Assembly (NCBI GenBank): GCA_963836195.1
Contig: CAWIIX010000030.1
Span: 434,001 to 498,000, forward strand
DNA from: Trebonia sp963836195
GTDB taxonomy: Bacteria > Actinomycetota > Actinomycetes > Streptosporangiales > Streptosporangiaceae
Reading direction: 5' to 3'
Length of the DNA stretch: 64,000 bases
Below, piece after piece: positions 32,707 through 42,371 of the stretch. The first letter of the stretch is position 1. Every line of letters starts with the position of its first letter. The position numbers were made by a program, and so were the translations under genes. The notes under the pieces are model-generated. The model saw nothing but the letters and a program-made list of their open reading frames with translations. It was not told the origin of the DNA and searched no databases.

Positions 32707-33366
32707 TCAGCCGAACCGGTTGGGGCCGCGGGTGCCGGGGAGCAGGGAGAAGACGAGCAGCACGATCCCGCCGACGAACGGGATGAACCCGATCAGCAGC
32801 CACCAGCCGGTCCGGTCGATGTCGTGCAGGCGGCGGACCGCCAGCGCCAGGCCGAAGATCAGCCAGGCGACGCTGAAGACGAGGTCGAGGGCGACGCGAG
32901 TGCCGAGCGAGCTGCCCGCCGCGACGAGCGCGATGACGTCGATGACGAGGAAGACGATGGCCGCGAAGAGCGCGAACCACCAGTACGCGGAGCGCGACGC
33001 CCGGCCCTGGTAGACGAACGCGTTCTTGATCGCGAGGCTGATCGACTCGCCGAAGCCGACCGGGCCCCCCCGCAGGTAGCCCTCGGGCCCGCCGGCCGGC
33101 GGGTAGGGGGCGCCGTAGCCGGGCTGCGGGGCGGCGCCGTAGGGGCCGCCGGGGTACGAGGCGTAGGGCTGCTGCTGCCCGTAGGTAGGCTGCCCGTAGG
33201 AAGGCTGCTGCTGCTGCCCATAGGGAGGCTGCTGGCCGTACGGAGGCTGCTGCCCATAGGAGGGGGGCTGCTGCCCGTACGGGGGCTGCTGCTCCCCGCC
33301 GTACGGGGGCTGCTGCCCAGGGTTCTGCCGCGAGTAAGGGTCGTATGGGCCGTTGGGAGTGCTCAT
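32707..33366 (-). CDS. DUF805 membrane protein with PYGQQ-rich N-terminus
   Basis: Residues 1-95 are a low-complexity Gln/Pro/Tyr/Gly tract with repeated PPYGQQ units. The rest is a DUF805 domain (FGESISLAIKNAFVYQGRASRSAYWWFALF, three to four helices, VRRLHDIDRTGWWLL). DUF805 proteins are small integral membrane proteins of unknown function. A similar Q/G/Y tract precedes the penicillin-binding protein at 46-48 kb. The convergent PRPP-synthetase-like gene ends 11 bp away. Confidence 0.88.
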   Translation of the reverse strand: MSTPNGPYDPYSRQNPGQQPPYGGEQQPPYGQQPPSYGQQPPYGQQPPYGQQQQPSYGQPTYGQQQPYASYPGGPYGAAPQPGYGAPYPPAGGPEGYLRGGPVGFGESISLAIKNAFVYQGRASRSAYWWFALFAAIVFLVIDVIALVAAGSSLGTRVALDLVFSVAWLIFGLALAVRRLHDIDRTGWWLLIGFIPFVGGIVLLVFSLLPGTRGPNRFG

Positions 33367-33537
33367 CCGTTATCTCCGGTTTGGGCAAAGGGTGGTCAAA
33401 AGACCGAGAATCGTGGCCGATTCTTCTGGCTTCCGGGGGCAGCCGCAGTCTAATTTTGAACATTGTTGCACGCTGCGCGAGAGTTTCGGCTGTCCACGCT
33501 GATGCATTAGCCGAACACCCGACATTTGAGGGGCACC

Positions 33538-33957
33538 ATGAGCGACGATCACTGGCACCGGCCGCTAACCCACGTCCGGGCCGGGGACCTGAGCGGCGAT
33601 ACCGGCCAGACCTCGGGGATGGCCCGGTGGGAGGCGATCTCCGGCAAGAGCGCGGGCGCGGAGAAGCTCTGGATGGGCCAGACGCACGTCGCCGCGGGGG
33701 CGAAGTCCGGCAACCACCACCACGGCGAGGCCGAGACCGCGATCTACGTGGTCTCCGGCACCCCGGCGTTCGTGTTCGCCGACGGCGACGAGGAGATCCG
33801 CCTGGAGACCAAGCCGGGGGACTACATCTTCGTTCCCCCGTACGTCCCGCACCGCGAGGAGAACCCGGGCGCCGACGAGGCCGTCGTGGTCATCGCGCGC
33901 AGCAGCCAGGAGGCCATCGTGGTCAACCTGCCGAGCCTGCGGCCCGAGGCGTCGTAG
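33538..33957 (+). CDS. Cupin-domain protein
   Basis: The 139-aa single cupin has motif 1 GNHHHGEAETAIYVVSG and motif 2 PGDYIFVPPYVPHREENPG, so a metal site of three His and one Glu is complete. GAGGGG lies before ATG 33538. It is separated by 159 bp from the ABC importer that follows on the same strand. It may belong to that locus, for instance as a dioxygenase or isomerase of a small substrate, but that is only positional. Confidence 0.85.
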   Translation: MSDDHWHRPLTHVRAGDLSGDTGQTSGMARWEAISGKSAGAEKLWMGQTHVAAGAKSGNHHHGEAETAIYVVSGTPAFVFADGDEEIRLETKPGDYIFVPPYVPHREENPGADEAVVVIARSSQEAIVVNLPSLRPEAS

Positions 33958-34011
33958 GGCGCTGACTTGTAAATCCGGCATTACGGGCAAAAGTTACGTT
34001 GTAAAACCTAC

Positions 34012-34110
34012 TTGACCGATCGGATTTATCTTATTTATGCTCCCGTTATCGGGCAGCCAGGGCCGATCCTGGCCGGCCAAGACAGCCGCTGTCCCTGACA
34101 ACGGGAGCAT
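34012..34110 (+). promoter_or_regulatory. Promoter and structured leader of the Dpp-type operon
   Basis: TTGACC at 34012-34017 overlaps an 8-bp palindrome CCGATCGG; TATGCT (34036-34041) is a possible -10 at 18 bp, TATCTT (34027) another. From 34037 an 11-bp arm, ATGCTCCCGTT, pairs perfectly with AACGGGAGCAT at 34100-34110, just before the start codon. Inside are two more hairpins, CCAGG/CCTGG (34057-34072) and GACAG/CTGTC (34081-34093). This is a three-way-junction shape, but if the 34036 element is the true -10 the left arm would not be transcribed. Confidence 0.45.
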
Positions 34111-34116
34111 CCCCCC

Positions 34117-35843
34117 ATGCCTATGCATCGTTTTCATCCGCCTGCCCGGCTCCGGCCCAGGCTGGCCCGCCGCCTCGCGGCCGCCGCCGCCGCCGGGATC
34201 GTGATCGCGGCGGTCGCCGCGTGCGGCAGCAGCAGCGGCGGCTCGACCGCCGCCGGCACCGCCGACGCCGCCGCCGGGGCTGGCGCCAGCGGCACGCTCA
34301 ACTGGGAGTGGGAGCTGCCCACGTCCTGGGACCCGGTCACCTCGAGCGCCGGGTGGGACATGCACGCCCTCGGTCTCGTCTACGCGTCGATCACCACGCT
34401 CGACCCCAAGGGCACGGTCGAGGCCGGGCTCGCCAGCTCGTGGCAGTACGCCGCGAACGGCAAGTCCGTCACCTTCCAGCTCCGCCCCGGGTTGAAGTTC
34501 ACCGATGGCACCGCGCTCGACGCCGAGGCGGTCAAGGAGAACATCGTCCGCGGCCAGACTCAGGCCAACTCCACCGAGGCCTCAGAGCTGTCCGTCATCT
34601 CCAAGGTCGTCGTCAACAGCGCGACCAGCTTCACGCTCGACCTGACCCAGGTCGACTACCAGGTGCCGGACCTGCTCGCGGGCAAGGACGGGATGATGGT
34701 GAGCCCGGCGTCGTTCAAGGCCTTCGGCGGCATCCCCACCCAGCCGGTCGGCGCGGGCCCGTTCAAGCTGACCAGCTACGTGCCCGACTCGCACGCCGAC
34801 CTGGTCCGCAACCCCGGCTACTGGGACGCCAGCCAGATCCACATCGCCAACTTCACCGTCCAGGCCATCACCGAGCCCGAGCAGATCCTCGCCGCGCTCC
34901 AGTCCGGGCAGGTCAACGTCGCCTATATCGCGGGCAACCAGGTCGCGGCGGCCGAGGCGGCCGGGTTCAAGGTCGACGTGATCCCGTCTGAGGTCGTCAA
35001 CGAGCTCGACATCCAGACCACGTCGGCGCCGTTCAACAACCCGGACGTGGTCGAGGCGATCAACTACGCGATCAACCGGCAGGCGATCCTCACCGTCCAG
35101 GCGTCGGGGTACGGGGCGATCTCGTACCAGCCGTTCCCCAGGGGTTCGTCGGCTACAGCTCCAAGCTCGCCAACGAGTACCCGTACAACCCGACGCTGGC
35201 CAAGCAGCTGCTCGCCAAGGCCGGGTACAAGAACGGGCTGAAGATCACGCTGACCGCCCCGGCCACCGACAGCTCGCTCGCCGAGCAGATCCAGGGCCAG
35301 CTCGCCCAGGTCGGCATCACCGCCACCATCGGCAACATCTCCGCCGACACCGAGACCCAGTACCTCTACCTGGACAAGACCATCCCGTTCGCGGTCGACG
35401 GGACGGCCGGGCGGATGTCGCCGGTCGAGATGCTCGACGTCCTCTACAGCCAGCAGGGCCTGATGGACGTCGACGGCAAGGCCGGGACCATCCCCGCCGC
35501 GGTGTCGTCGGCCCTCGCCAACGCGCTCACCGTCCCGCTGAACTCGCCCGATTACCCGGCCGCGCTGCAGAACGCGGTGGTGACCTCGGTCCAGGACGAC
35601 CCCATCCACATCTGGCTCTACACCAACCCGCGCATCCTCGCCTACAGCCCGACCGTGACCGGGATACCGCAGGACCTGGTGCAGCAGCGCTGGGAAGGCG
35701 TCCGGGTGGGCGAGCTGACCGATGGCAGTCATCGAACTGACGCAGCGTCGCCGGGGCCATCGCGCCCCGGCGGCGCCGGGCCCGGTCGGCCGCCGCCAAG
35801 CTCGGCAGCGGGCTCGCCGTGCTCGTCCCCATCGTGCTGCTGA
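34117..35843 (+). pseudogene. Family 5 ABC transporter substrate-binding lipoprotein, frameshifted
   Basis: The signal peptide ends in a lipobox AVAAC, and the mature part follows family 5 (peptide, nickel, opine) binding proteins: LNWEWELPTSWDPVTSSAGWDMH, FQLRPGLKFTDGT, PVGAGPFKLTSY, VEAINYAINRQAILTV. At the CCCC run 35136-35139 the frame breaks; the next frame resumes with GFVGYSSKLANEYPYNP and ends its recognisable part with VQQRWEGVRVGEL near 35715. One missing C would repair it. After 35720 the frame runs on to 35843 through sequence that belongs to the permease gene, so the true stop may also be damaged. It should deliver substrate to the permeases that follow. Confidence 0.78.
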
Positions 35844-36742
35844 GCTCGTTCATCACCTACTGCCTGGGCGCGCTCTCCAACAGCAACCCGGCCGCCACCA
35901 TCCTCGGCCAGGACGCGGCCACCCCGGCCGCGGTCGCCAAGCTGGACCGGGCCCTCGGCCTCGACAAGCCGCTGGTCGTCCAGTACTGGGACTGGCTCAC
36001 TCAGGCGGTCCAGGGCCATCTCGGGGTCTCCTACTTCACCCAGATACCGGTGGCGCAGTCGATCGGCCAGCGGCTGCCGGTCGACCTGTCGATCGCGCTC
36101 CTGGCGGTCGTCCTGGCGGTGCTGATCGGCGGCACGGCCGGGACGGTGGCGGCCGTCAAGCGGGGCAGCTGGTTCGACCGGGGCGTCACCATCGCCTGCT
36201 CGGTGGTCTCGACCCTGCCCGCCTTCGTCGTCGGGATCATCCTGGTGGTGCTGTTCGCGGTCTCGGCTCACCTGCTGCCGGCCAGCGGCTATACCGCGCC
36301 GTCGGCCGGCGTCGGCCCCTGGCTGGAGCACATCATCCTGCCCGCCTTCGCCCTCGCGCTGCAGGTCGCGGCCGACATCGCCCGGCAGCTGCGCACCTCG
36401 CTGGTGTCGGTCCTGGACCAGAACTACATCGTCGGCGCGCGGGTCCGCGGCCTGCCCTACCGCCGGGTCCTGATCCGGCACGCGCTGCGCAACGCGTCCG
36501 GGCCGGCCCTGACCATCCTCGGCAACGACTTCCCGATCATGCTCGCGGGCGCGGTCGCCGCCGAGGTGGTGTTCTCCCTGCCCGGGCTCGGCCAGCTGCT
36601 GCTGGCGGCGGCCGAGGAGCGGGACATCCCCGTCGTGCAGGGCGTGCTGCTGGTGGTGGCCACGTTCGTGATCGTCGTCAACCTGGTGGTGAACACGCTG
36701 CTGGCGTGGCTCAACCGGTCGGCCGACGGGGTGAGCGCATGA
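35722..36742 (+). CDS. Dpp/Opp-type ABC permease (DppB-like), frame disturbed near 5' end
   Basis: From 35819 the frame is intact: LVPIVLLSSFITYCLGA (first helix), DKPLVVQYWDWLTQAVQGHLGVSY, then the EAA-like coupling region VRGLPYRRVLIRHALRNASGPALT and FSLPGLGQLLLAAAEERDIPVVQG. Upstream, ATG 35722 (MAVIELTQRRRGHRAPAAPG) looks like the real N-terminus but is in another frame; the join must fall between about 35741 and 35810. In-frame GTG 35819 would cut the first helix. The stop overlaps the next ATG. Confidence 0.85.
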
Positions 36743-37662
36743 GCGGGCGACCGCAGACCGGGCAGCGCTCGTGGCTGCGGCTGCCGTCCGCCAGGATCGC
36801 CCTCGTCATCCTGGCCGTCGTCATCTTCCTCTCGATCTTCGGCTCCGCCCTGGCGCCGCAGTCTCCGCTCGCGATCAACGCGAACGCGCTGTTCCAGGGG
36901 CCGAGCGCGCACCACCTGCTCGGCACCGACTACCTCGGTCGGGACGTGCTCAGCAGGCTGATGGCGGGCACCCGGCTGTCGGTGCTGACCGCCTTCGAGG
37001 CGGTCGCGATCGGGCTCGTCCTCGGGGCGCCGCTCGGCATCGCCACCGTCTTCCTCGGCAAATGGTTCGACTTCGCCGTCAACCGGGTGTCGGACGCGCT
37101 GATGACGCTGCCGTACATCTTCTTCGCGGTGGCGGTCACCGCCGCCCTCGGCAACGGCCTCGTCCAGGCCATGTCCGCGGTCGGCATCCTGCTCGCCCCG
37201 GGCTTCTTCCGGGTGACCAGGGCGGCCACCCTGGAGTTCGCGAGCGCCCAGTACGTGGAGGCGGCGGAACTGCTCGGGGCGACGAAACTGCACGTCATCC
37301 GCGTGCACGTGGTGCGCAAGGTGCTGCCGACGATCGCGGTGACCACGGCCATGGCGGCCGCGGGCGCGCTGCTGGCGGTCTCGTTCTTCACCTTCCTCGG
37401 CATCGGCGTGACGCCGCCCGCCCCGACCTGGGGCGGCGTGCTCTCCTCGGACCTCGACTACCTGTCCCAGGCGCCCTGGGCGCCGTTCATCCCCGGCGCG
37501 CTGATCGCCGTCACCGTGGGCGCGCTGAACGCGCTCGCGGACGCGTTCAGGGACCGGATCGGCCCGGGCGCGCTGCCGGTGCCCGACCCGGTCATCAAGA
37601 CCCACTCCACCCTCCCAACTTCACATCCGGAGGCCGCCGATGCCCGGCAAACCGCCGCCTGA
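36739..37662 (+). CDS. Dpp/Opp-type ABC permease (DppC-like)
   Basis: The 307-aa permease starts with a membrane helix (ARIALVILAVVIFLSIFGSALAP), then the family signature HHLLGTDYLGRDVLSRLMAGTRLSVL, and the coupling loop EAAELLGATKLHVIRVHVVRKVLPTIAV. Length and about six helices fit. ATGA overlaps the DppB-like stop, and the 3' end overlaps the first ATPase gene by 23 bp. Confidence 0.92.
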   Translation: MSGRPQTGQRSWLRLPSARIALVILAVVIFLSIFGSALAPQSPLAINANALFQGPSAHHLLGTDYLGRDVLSRLMAGTRLSVLTAFEAVAIGLVLGAPLGIATVFLGKWFDFAVNRVSDALMTLPYIFFAVAVTAALGNGLVQAMSAVGILLAPGFFRVTRAATLEFASAQYVEAAELLGATKLHVIRVHVVRKVLPTIAVTTAMAAAGALLAVSFFTFLGIGVTPPAPTWGGVLSSDLDYLSQAPWAPFIPGALIAVTVGALNALADAFRDRIGPGALPVPDPVIKTHSTLPTSHPEAADARQTAA

Positions 37663-38659
37663 CGAGGTCCTGCACATCCAGGATCTGCACATCACCGTGC
37701 ACGACGGGGCCGCCACCGCGGTCCGCGGCATCACCCTCAGCGTCGCCCCGGGCGAGATCGTCGGCCTGGTCGGCGAGTCGGGCAGCGGCAAGACGCTGGC
37801 CTGCCGGGCCGCGCTGGGCGTGCTGCCGGCCGGCTGCGCCGTGTCGCAGGGCGCGATCTCGTTCGGCGGCGAGGACGTGACCGGCCTGTCCCGCCGGGGC
37901 TGGGAGCGACTGCACGGCACCGCCGTCGGCGCGGTCTTCCAGGACCCGGCCTCGTACCTGAACCCGAACCTGACCGTCGGCGGCCAGCTGGCCGAGGTCC
38001 TGCGGGTGAAGCAGCGGCTGGCCCGGGCCGAGGCGCACCGCAAGACGGTGGAGCTGTTCGCCGCCGTCGGCCTGCACGACCCCGAGCGGGTCTTTCACCA
38101 GATCCCGGCCGAGCTGTCCGGCGGCATGCTGCAGCGGGTGATGATCGCCATCGCCATCTCCTGCGACCCGCGGCTGCTGATCGCCGACGAGGCCACCACC
38201 GCCCTCGACGTCACCATCCAGGCCGAGATCATCGAGCTGCTCAAGGACCTGCGCGACCAGCGCAACCTGGCCGTGCTGTTCGTCTCCCACGACCTCGCGC
38301 TGATCAGGGAGCTGTGCGACCGGGTGGTGGTGTTCTACGCGGGCGAGGCGGTCGAGACCGGCCCGGTCGAGGAGATCATCGACCGGCCGCGGCACCCCTA
38401 CACCCAGGCCCTGCTCCGGGTCGCCTCGGTCGGCGACTTCCAGCGCCGGGAGCTCCGGGTGATCCCGGGCCAGCCGCCGCAGATGGGGGAGGACGTCGTC
38501 GGCTGCCGGTTCGCCGCCCGCTGCCCGGCCGCCATCGACGCGTGCCGGTCCGGCCCGGTCGACCTGCTGCGGCTGGGCCCGGGGCACCAGGCGCGCTGCG
38601 TCCGGGCGGGCGATCCCGAGCTCGACGCCGCCGCCGAGGCAGAGCTGGCCGCCCGATGA
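37640..38659 (+). CDS. Dpp/Opp-type ABC transporter ATPase (DppD-like)
   Basis: Walker A GESGSGKT, Q-loop VFQDPASYLNPNLTV, signature ELSGGMLQRVMIAIAI and Walker B LLIADEATTALDVTIQ are present, followed by the oligopeptide-type C-terminal zinc/Cys region CRFAARCPAAIDACRSG. The start (CGGAGG upstream) lies inside the DppC-like gene. It pairs with the next ATPase as the heterodimeric motor. Confidence 0.93.
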   Translation: MPGKPPPDEVLHIQDLHITVHDGAATAVRGITLSVAPGEIVGLVGESGSGKTLACRAALGVLPAGCAVSQGAISFGGEDVTGLSRRGWERLHGTAVGAVFQDPASYLNPNLTVGGQLAEVLRVKQRLARAEAHRKTVELFAAVGLHDPERVFHQIPAELSGGMLQRVMIAIAISCDPRLLIADEATTALDVTIQAEIIELLKDLRDQRNLAVLFVSHDLALIRELCDRVVVFYAGEAVETGPVEEIIDRPRHPYTQALLRVASVGDFQRRELRVIPGQPPQMGEDVVGCRFAARCPAAIDACRSGPVDLLRLGPGHQARCVRAGDPELDAAAEAELAAR

Positions 38660-39711
38660 CCGCCCCGATCACCGACCCCGCGATCACCGACCCGACGCAG
38701 GCGCCGCTGCTCTCGCTGGACGGCGTCGACGTGGTCCTCGGCCGGGGCTGGCGCGCGAACCACGTGCTGTCCGAGGTCGACCTGAACATCTGGCCGGGCG
38801 AGATCGTCGGCCTGGTCGGCGAGACCGGGTCCGGCAAGACGACCCTGGCCAGGACCGTGGTCGGCCTGATCCGGCCGCGACAAGGACGGGTGACCTTCCA
38901 CGGCGCCCAGATCTCCGGCCTGCGCCGGGCCGCCCGCAGGCGAGAGCGGCGCAGCGGGCACGTCCAGCTCGTCTTCCAGGACCCGCTGCGCTCGCTCGAC
39001 CCGGACCTGACCGTCGCCCAGATCGTCGGCGAGGGCCTGCGGATCCGGGGCGGCATCGACGAGGCGGAGATCGAACGGCGCGCGGCCGGCGCGCTGGCGA
39101 AGGTCGGCCTCGACGCAACGCTGCTGGGCCGCACCCCCGGCCAGATCTCCGGCGGCCAGCGGCAGCGGGTCTCGATCGCCCGCGCGCTCGCGGTCGACCC
39201 GGAGCTGCTGCTGTGCGACGAGCCGGTCAGCGCGCTTGACGCCAGCAACAGGAACTACATCCTGCGCCTGCTCGGCGACCTCCGCGACACCCTCGGGCTG
39301 CCGATCGTCATCATCTCCCACGACCTGTCCTCGCTGGCCGGCATCGCCGACCGGGTGGTGGTGCTCTACCGGGGCCGGATCGTCGAAGACGGCCCGGTCG
39401 CGCAGGTGTTCACCGCCCCCCGCCACCCCTACACCGCCCTGCTGATGGCATCGGCGCCGTCGGTGCAGCACGACCGGCCGCTCACGGTCCATCAGCTCCG
39501 CCGGACCGCCGCCGACCCGACCCCGCCGTCGGCGGCCGGCGCGTGCGTGTTCGCCGCCCGCTGCCCGTTCGCGGTCGACGCCTGCGCGGTCCAGCCCGCC
39601 CTCGTCCCGGTGGCGGAAGCGGGGACCGACCGCTGGAGCGCGGCCTGCCACCGGCACGCCGAGTGGCAGCCGCTCGCCCGGGAGAGGTCCGCCGTGGCAG
39701 CCCCGCGCTAG
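38656..39711 (+). CDS. Dpp/Opp-type ABC transporter ATPase (DppF-like)
   Basis: Walker A GETGSGKTT, Q-loop VFQDPLRSLDPDLTV, signature QISGGQRQRVSIARAL, Walker B LLLCDEPVSALDA, H-loop IISHDLSSL and the C-terminal CVFAARCPFAVDACA Cys-rich region mark DppF/OppF. The ATG overlaps the preceding stop (ATGA). Fifty-five bases later the first monooxygenase gene starts, so importer and enzymes probably share a transcript. Confidence 0.93.
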   Translation: MTAPITDPAITDPTQAPLLSLDGVDVVLGRGWRANHVLSEVDLNIWPGEIVGLVGETGSGKTTLARTVVGLIRPRQGRVTFHGAQISGLRRAARRRERRSGHVQLVFQDPLRSLDPDLTVAQIVGEGLRIRGGIDEAEIERRAAGALAKVGLDATLLGRTPGQISGGQRQRVSIARALAVDPELLLCDEPVSALDASNRNYILRLLGDLRDTLGLPIVIISHDLSSLAGIADRVVVLYRGRIVEDGPVAQVFTAPRHPYTALLMASAPSVQHDRPLTVHQLRRTAADPTPPSAAGACVFAARCPFAVDACAVQPALVPVAEAGTDRWSAACHRHAEWQPLARERSAVAAPR

Positions 39712-39766
39712 CGCCCGTCCACGCACACCGCCAGCAGCTCACGCACTATCAGAAGGGACCTGCTTC

Positions 39767-40930
39767 ATGCCCGTCGAGTTCATCGGGATGATCGCGACCA
39801 AGGACCAGTCGGAAACCAAGCTCAGCCGCGGCCCGATCATCGACAAGGAGTTCACCCGGCGGTTCGTCCGCGCCCACGAGGACGCGGGATTCGACCGGGT
39901 GCTGATCGGCTACGCGTCCTCGCATCCCGACGGCACCCAGGTGGCGGCGTACGCGGCCAGCCACAGCGAGCGGCTGGGCTTCCTGGTCGCGCACCGCCCC
40001 GGCTTCGTCGCCCCCACGCTCGCCGCCCGCCAGTTCACCACCCTCGACCAGTTCAGCGACGGCCGGATCGCGGTGCACATCATCACCGGCGGTCACGACG
40101 CCGAGCAGCGCCGCGACGGCGACTACCTGTCCAAGGACGAGCGCTACGCCCGCACCGACGAGTACCTGGACGTGCTGCGGCTCGCCTGGACGTCCAACCA
40201 GCCGTTCAGCTACCACGGCCGGTACTACCAGGTCGAGGACCACCAGTCCGGCGTCCGGTCGGCCCAGGAACAGGGGATCAGGCTGTACTTCGGCGGGTCG
40301 TCGGAGGCGGCCTACCGGGTCGGCGGCAAGCACGCCGACACCTACGCGCTGTGGGGCGAGCCCCTCGCCGAGACCAAGCAGCAGATTGACTCGGTCAACG
40401 AGGCCGCGAAGAACGCGGGGCGCGCCGGCACCCCCGGCATCTCCGTCAGCTTCCGGCCGATCCTCGGCCCGACCGAGGAACTCGCCTGGGAACGCGCGCA
40501 CCGCATCCTCGAGGCCACCAAGGAGAACGTCGCCGCCTTCCGGGCCCAGTGGGGCGCCAAGTCGTTCGGCCTCGGCCGGCAGCCGGAGAACGTCGGCTCG
40601 CAGCGCCTGCTCGCGGCCGCCGCCAAGGGCGAGCTGCACGACCGGGCGCTGTGGACGCCCCTCGCCGCCGCGACCGGGGCCGGGGGCAACTCGACCGCGC
40701 TGGTCGGCACGCCCGAGACGGTCGCGCAGGCGATCCTCGACTACCTCGACATCGGCGCCACGACGATCCTGATCAGGGGCTACGACCCCTACGACGACGC
40801 CATCGACTACGGCCGCCAGCTGCTCCCGCTGGTCCGCGACGAAGTCGCCCGGCGTGATGCCGAAGTCGCCCGGCGTGATGCCGAAGTCGCCCGGCGTGAT
40901 GCCGAGGCGGCCAGGGCGGCGTCGGCATGA
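39767..40930 (+). CDS. SsuD-type FMN-dependent monooxygenase (LLM family), copy 1
   Basis: The bacterial luciferase-like barrel is of the alkanesulfonate monooxygenase group: MPVEFIGMI, AHRPGFVAPTLAARQFTTLDQFSDGRIAVHIITGG (flavin and phosphate region), RYARTDEYLDVLRLAW, LYFGGSSEAAYRVGGKHADTYALWGEP. It would use FMNH2 and oxygen to oxidise a small substrate, in SsuD releasing sulfite from a sulfonate. No flavin reductase gene is in the window. The C-terminus carries three perfect 21-bp repeats (EVARRDA three times) that its paralogue lacks. The stop overlaps the next start. Confidence 0.9.
   Translation: MPVEFIGMIATKDQSETKLSRGPIIDKEFTRRFVRAHEDAGFDRVLIGYASSHPDGTQVAAYAASHSERLGFLVAHRPGFVAPTLAARQFTTLDQFSDGRIAVHIITGGHDAEQRRDGDYLSKDERYARTDEYLDVLRLAWTSNQPFSYHGRYYQVEDHQSGVRSAQEQGIRLYFGGSSEAAYRVGGKHADTYALWGEPLAETKQQIDSVNEAAKNAGRAGTPGISVSFRPILGPTEELAWERAHRILEATKENVAAFRAQWGAKSFGLGRQPENVGSQRLLAAAAKGELHDRALWTPLAAATGAGGNSTALVGTPETVAQAILDYLDIGATTILIRGYDPYDDAIDYGRQLLPLVRDEVARRDAEVARRDAEVARRDAEAARAASA
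40841..40903 (+). repeat. Three perfect tandem 21-bp repeats in the SsuD-like gene
   Basis: Three identical 21-bp units encode EVARRDA. They extend the C-terminal helix and keep the frame, and the paralogue at 42372 has only one such unit. Confidence 0.9.
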
Positions 40931-42296
40931 CCGCGCGGCAGCGGCAGCGGCAGCTCAAGCTCGGCGCGGTCAGCCACGGCATCGGCGGCCCCGGCTCGCC
41001 CTACCTGTGGCTGGACGAGGACTTCCCGCTCGACGCGAGCGTGAACATCAACTGGTACATCGAGCTCGCCCGCCGGGCCGAGGAGGCGAAGTTCGACCTG
41101 TCTTCATCGTCGACAGCCAGTTCATCACCGCCGACTCGCCGCCGCACTACCTCAACCGGCTCGAGCCGATCACGCTGCTGTCGGCCCTCGCGGTCAGCAC
41201 CACCCACATCGGCCTCGTCGCGACCATGACCACGTCCTACAACGACCCGTTCAACCTGGCCCGCCGCCTGGCGTCACTGGACCTGATCAGCGGCGGTAGA
41301 TCCGGCTGGAACGTGGTCACCAGCGGCGATGCCGGCGCTGCGGCCAACTTCAGCCGTGACGAGCACTTCGACTACGACACCCGCTACGCCCGCGGCCTTG
41401 AGTTCGTCCGGGTCGCCCAGGGCCTGTGGGACTCTTACGAACAAGACGCGTTCCCCCGTGACCGGGCGACCCGGACCTTCCTCGACCCGACCAGGCAGCA
41501 TCAGCTCAACCACCGGGGCGAGCACTTCCAGGTCCAAGGGCCGCTCAACGTCTCAAGGTCACCCCAGGGGCAGCCGGTGATCTTCCAGGCGGGCGACTCC
41601 GATCAGGGCCGCGACCTCGGCGCCACCATCGGCGAGGGCATCTTCACCTTCGCGCCGAATATTGAGCAGGGCCAGGCGTTCTACGCCGACCTCAAGGGCC
41701 GCGCCGCCGCCAAGGGCAGAAGTCCCGACGAGATCGTCATCATGCCCGCCGTGTCGGTCTACGTCGGGGACACCGACGCCGAGGCGCGCGAGATCGAGCG
41801 TGACCTGCAGACCAGGGACCGGGACTTCGACCGCGCCCTGGCCGAGCTCGGCCGCCCGTTCGCCTGGCACGATTTCCGCCAGTACGACCTCGACGCCCCG
41901 TTCCCGCAGCAGGCGCTCGTCCACGCCGAGCGCGGCTTCCGCACCGGCGCGGAGAAGATCGCCAAGCTCGCGGCCGACAACGGCTTCACCCTCCGGCAGA
42001 CGGTGGAGTTCATCTCCGCCCCGCGCCCCACCCCGTTCGCAGGGTCGCCGGAGACGGTCGCCAACACGATTCAGCAGTGGTTCGAGGGCCGCGCCCTCGA
42101 CGGGCTCAGCCTCCTCATCGACCATCCGAGCCAGTGGAGCCGCTTCCGCGAGGACATCGTCCCGATCCTCCAGGACCGGGGCCTCGTCCGCACCGAATAC
42201 GACGCCACCACCCTGCGCGGCAACCTCGGCCTCCCGATTCCCGAGAACCGCTACACCAGGGCCCGGGCCGAGGATGAATCCCTCCTGAAAATCTAA
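40927..42296 (+). pseudogene. NtaA/SnaA/DszA-type FMN-dependent monooxygenase, copy 1, frameshifted
   Basis: The first frame gives LKLGAVSHGIGGPG, LWLDEDFPLDASVNINWYIELARRAEEAKFDL and then breaks at 41100. The next frame continues with FIVDSQFITADSPPHYLNRLEPITLLSALA, SGGRSGWNVVTSGDAGAAANFS, and the rest of the protein to a normal end. The intact paralogue at 43523 shows that one base is missing (CTG-ATC-TTC expected). The family oxidises nitrilotriacetate, EDTA, aryl sulfones and related compounds with FMNH2 from a separate reductase. The ATG overlaps the SsuD-like stop. Either a recent lesion or a base-calling error. Confidence 0.82.
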
Positions 42297-42316
42297 ATCA
42301 CAACCCCGATATCGAA

Positions 42317-42340
42317 CGGACCGGCGCGACTGTCGGTCCG
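42317..42340 (+). terminator. Hairpin between the two monooxygenase cassettes
   Basis: CGGACCG and CGGTCCG pair around 10 nt in the 75-bp gap. There is no U-tract, so it may be a weak terminator or a stability element. Confidence 0.35.
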
Positions 42341-42371
42341 CATGGAAACACCGCGGAGAGAGAGGCGGCAC

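Noticed and set aside
22361..42323. Shared 13-mer ATCGAACGGACCG at 22361 and 42311
   Set aside because: A 13-mer match is expected by chance in 64 kb of GC-rich DNA, and the surrounding bases differ.
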